NCBI GenBank assembly: GCA_036023115.1
Contig: JAYKKT010000089.1
Span: 19,215,001 to 19,279,000, forward strand
Direction of reading: 5' to 3'
Origin: Brasenia schreberi
Lineage: Eukaryota > Streptophyta > Magnoliopsida > Nymphaeales > Cabombaceae
Length of the DNA stretch: 64,000 nucleotides
Under the pieces are notes generated by a model. It saw only the letters and a list, made by a program, of their open reading frames with translations. It did no database searches and was not told the origin of the DNA. Position numbers and translations under genes: made by a program. Below, piece after piece: positions 63,611 through 64,000 of this stretch (positions are counted from its first letter, which is position 1; every line of letters starts with the position of its first letter).

Positions 63611-64000
63611 ATACGAGGAGCTGGTATATAAGGACCTTTATCAGCTCAATCTTGGAGAGTTGTATTAATGCAATATTCCACATAGTGACTATGATCCAAC
63701 CCCATGTCAGGTGTCGGCATCCAATACTCAAAAGCACTAATTATATTTCAAATATGCAATGCGATAGAGAATAGCATCAACACCTCTCTCCTCTATGAAG
63801 AGTATATATGTTGATGACTTGCAACCTCTCTAAAACATAATCTATGAGTTTAAGTCACCATCTCTCACCTTCTCCTAAAAGCTTCTCAATAATATAGTAG
63901 TCATAATAACCATTTTCAAGAACATTTATCTATCTATCAAAATATGAGATTATAAAACCAAAGTACATTTTGTTTGGTTTTTCAAAATATAGTCTTCTTA
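63611..64000. other. Right edge, nothing recognised
   Basis: AT-rich, no supported ORF and no resemblance to the LTRs or internal regions seen elsewhere in the window. Confidence 0.35.

Overview
This is nuclear DNA of a flowering plant (I cannot name the species). It carries the 5' part of one real host gene, and most of the rest is transposable elements. The plant assignment rests on six spliced exons of a plant-type peroxisomal multifunctional protein (MFP2), BED-finger hAT transposase remains, RTE-like LINE remains with TTG-repeat tails, a plant-mobile-domain remnant, and several Tat-like Ty3/gypsy retrotransposons with roughly 2.7-3.6 kb LTRs and a second RNase H. No rRNA, tRNA, CRISPR array or bacterial gene was seen.

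Region 1 (1-12,150): MFP2 lies on the minus strand. Exon 1 (11868-11964) is separated from exons 2-6 (1850 down to 1189) by a 10,017-bp intron 1, while introns 2-5 are only 70-88 bp. Intron 1 holds an old hAT transposon (about 2668-11069) that itself contains a 5'-truncated RTE-like LINE (4680-6201, with a 16-bp target-site duplication) and a palindromic hAT derivative (6698-8843) whose halves repeat the same transposase segment in opposite orientation. Intron 6 carries a 116-bp RTE tail fragment and runs off the left edge.

Region 2 (12,150-17,371): the MFP2 upstream flank, a decayed plant-mobile-domain remnant (about 13140-13480), then LTR fragments in both orientations.

Region 3 (17,372-63,610): a pile-up of defective Tat-like Ty3/gypsy copies, here called A (17372-26460, minus), D (27078-35121, plus), B (35122-51913, minus, broken by insertions), C (55530-57993, minus) and E (57994-63610, minus). 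The coding order in each is protease/linker, RT, gypsy RNase H, archaeal-type RNase H, integrase. Five solo LTRs can be delimited by matching 5-bp target duplications (30376-33267 ATCTC; 35842-38623 CACCC; 40744-43875 AGYTG; 47318-50813 CTCAC; composite 35361-43961 RTATG). Two of them are nested inside the fifth. The LTR at 51914-55529 has unlike flanks and looks like a recombination product.

The least expected signals are non-coding. Nine LTRs share an approximately 110-nt U5 segment with three potential stems, two of which show compensatory base changes. Four element copies share a 30-nt hairpin in the 3' region. Several LTRs share a roughly 110-bp tandem array with a GAGC/GCTC core, and three share a paired G-box. 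The last stretch (63,611-64,000) holds nothing I recognise.
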